Shown here one piece after another: positions 11,721 to 12,435 of a DNA stretch of 12,435 nucleotides. The notes under the pieces were generated by a model. It did not search any database and was not told the origin of the DNA. It saw nothing but the letters and a program-made list of their open reading frames with translations. Origin of the DNA: Chthoniobacterales bacterium (GTDB taxonomy: Bacteria > Verrucomicrobiota > Verrucomicrobiia > Chthoniobacterales > UBA10450); NCBI GenBank assembly GCA_013812515.1, contig JACCTI010000066.1:1-12435 (forward strand), written 5' to 3'. Both the position numbers and the translations under genes were made by a program. How positions within the stretch are numbered: position 1 is the stretch's first letter; each line of letters opens with the position of its first letter.

Positions 11721-12435
11721 CAACTGCAGCACAGGACAGTGTGGGCTTTGTCGCGCCCGCGCGCGCAGGAAGGAGCTCGCGAAGATTTTTCTTCGGAAAT
11801 CTCGCGCTGATTTTCGTCTGCGTGATCGGCGTGGCGGATTGGCTCAGCGCGGAGACGCAGCGCCTTTATGTGGATGATCATTCCGATGCATCGAAGCAAT
11901 CTGGCAGCGTCTGGCAGAATTTCGCGATTCGCGGCAGCAGGGTCGTGCCGCAGATTATCCTGCGCGACGATGCACATCTGGTTTTTCCCGTTGATCTGCG
12001 CGTTCCGCACAGACTCCTTTGTGACGTGAAGCCAAAGGGCAAGGCGACGCTTGAATTTTTCAGCGTCCGCAATGGGAACCGAGAGTTGCTGATCGTGGTT
12101 GATCCGAAGAAAACAAAGAAGATTTCCATCGCTTTGCCGCATGGCCGCAGTGAGCTGGAACTGGTCCACCACGGCGCTTTGGAGTTGCTCGATTTACGAC
12201 TCGTTCGCCCGGTCTTTCTCTGGCCGATTTATGTCGCGGCCGGTCTGGCACTCGCCTTCACGGCGAGGTCCGCAATCATGGCAAGAAAGCGGCACGTGGC
12301 GGAATGGGCGACGCTCGTGATCGTAGTCTTGCTCTCGGTAGGCGCGACCGAAGCGCTGCTCGGCAAATTCCGCTTACAGCTGCCCGGCGTCATCGTCGCG
12401 GCGCGCGCGGAGCTCGGGCTGATCGGTAACGACGC
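11717..12435 (+). CDS. Membrane-anchored protein of an exopolysaccharide cluster (partial, runs off the window)
   Basis: Starts MTTAAQDSVGFVAPARAG at ATG 11717, overlapping the previous stop as ATGA, and stays open for 239 codons to the right edge. It has an N-terminal membrane span (~24-43, FFFGNLALIFVCVIGVADWL), then a ~120-residue soluble part with alternating hydrophobic strands (TLEFFSVRNGNRELLIVVDP, KKISIALPHGRSELELV), then two spans (~166-184 and ~197-215), and a further segment LPGVIVAARAELGLIGND. I do not recognise a named family from this part. Proteins of similar layout beside polysaccharide genes often end in an SGNH/GDSL-type esterase domain, which would lie beyond the window; that is a guess. 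Base composition and codon use match the neighbours, and there are no frameshifts in this gene. Confidence 0.75.
   Translation, partial: MTTAAQDSVGFVAPARAGRSSRRFFFGNLALIFVCVIGVADWLSAETQRLYVDDHSDASKQSGSVWQNFAIRGSRVVPQIILRDDAHLVFPVDLRVPHRLLCDVKPKGKATLEFFSVRNGNRELLIVVDPKKTKKISIALPHGRSELELVHHGALELLDLRLVRPVFLWPIYVAAGLALAFTARSAIMARKRHVAEWATLVIVVLLSVGATEALLGKFRLQLPGVIVAARAELGLIGND

Overview
This GC-rich window of 12,435 bases has the look of a soil Verrucomicrobiota genome, most likely related to Chthoniobacterales. That placement is inferred from three things: the tandem 'TGDN...GVGLVEVYDL' domains at the left end, the style of the exopolysaccharide genes at the right end, and short dispersed repeats that read as N-V-Q-R-S-T, I-E-N-R-K and L-N-P-Q-P-S-T when translated. 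No rRNA, tRNA, CRISPR array, transposase or phage gene was seen.

Layout, left to right. (1) 1-887 is the C-terminal part of a large, probably exported protein with two tandem copies of a ~115-residue domain; a one-base loss in a C run near 145-148 breaks its frame. (2) 1069-1437 encodes a small diverged GIY-YIG nuclease-like protein, convergent with the inorganic pyrophosphatase gene at 1493-2080 (minus). (3) 2304-5063 holds a tight pair: a PIG-V-type membrane glycosyltransferase followed 6 bases later by a UDP-galactopyranose-mutase/protoporphyrinogen-oxidase-like flavoprotein. (4) 5205-9464 (minus) holds threonine ammonia-lyase followed by glycine dehydrogenase (gcvP), two PLP enzymes of threonine/glycine breakdown 60 bases apart. 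(5) 9495-9697 is a scrap zone with the tail of a response-regulator receiver domain on minus and the probable tail of a PadR-like regulator on plus, placed tail-outward. (6) 9694 to the end is an exopolysaccharide-type cluster on plus: an intact GT4 glycosyltransferase, a truncated second glycosyltransferase, a membrane-protein fragment, a shortened and frameshifted O-antigen-polymerase-like gene, and the first 239 codons of a membrane-anchored protein that runs off the window.

The main themes are surface polysaccharide synthesis (PIG-V enzyme, flavoprotein, GT4 and polymerase-like remnants), amino-acid catabolism (ilvA-gcvP), and repeat-driven remodelling of gene ends. Three different short repeat families have entered coding sequence: at the pyrophosphatase C-terminus, inside GcvP, and at the threonine ammonia-lyase N-terminus. 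A separate inverted element occurs twice between genes. The cluster at 10749-11720 is either genuinely decaying or damaged by assembly errors; reads would settle which. No complete, clearly new defence or mobile system was recognised.
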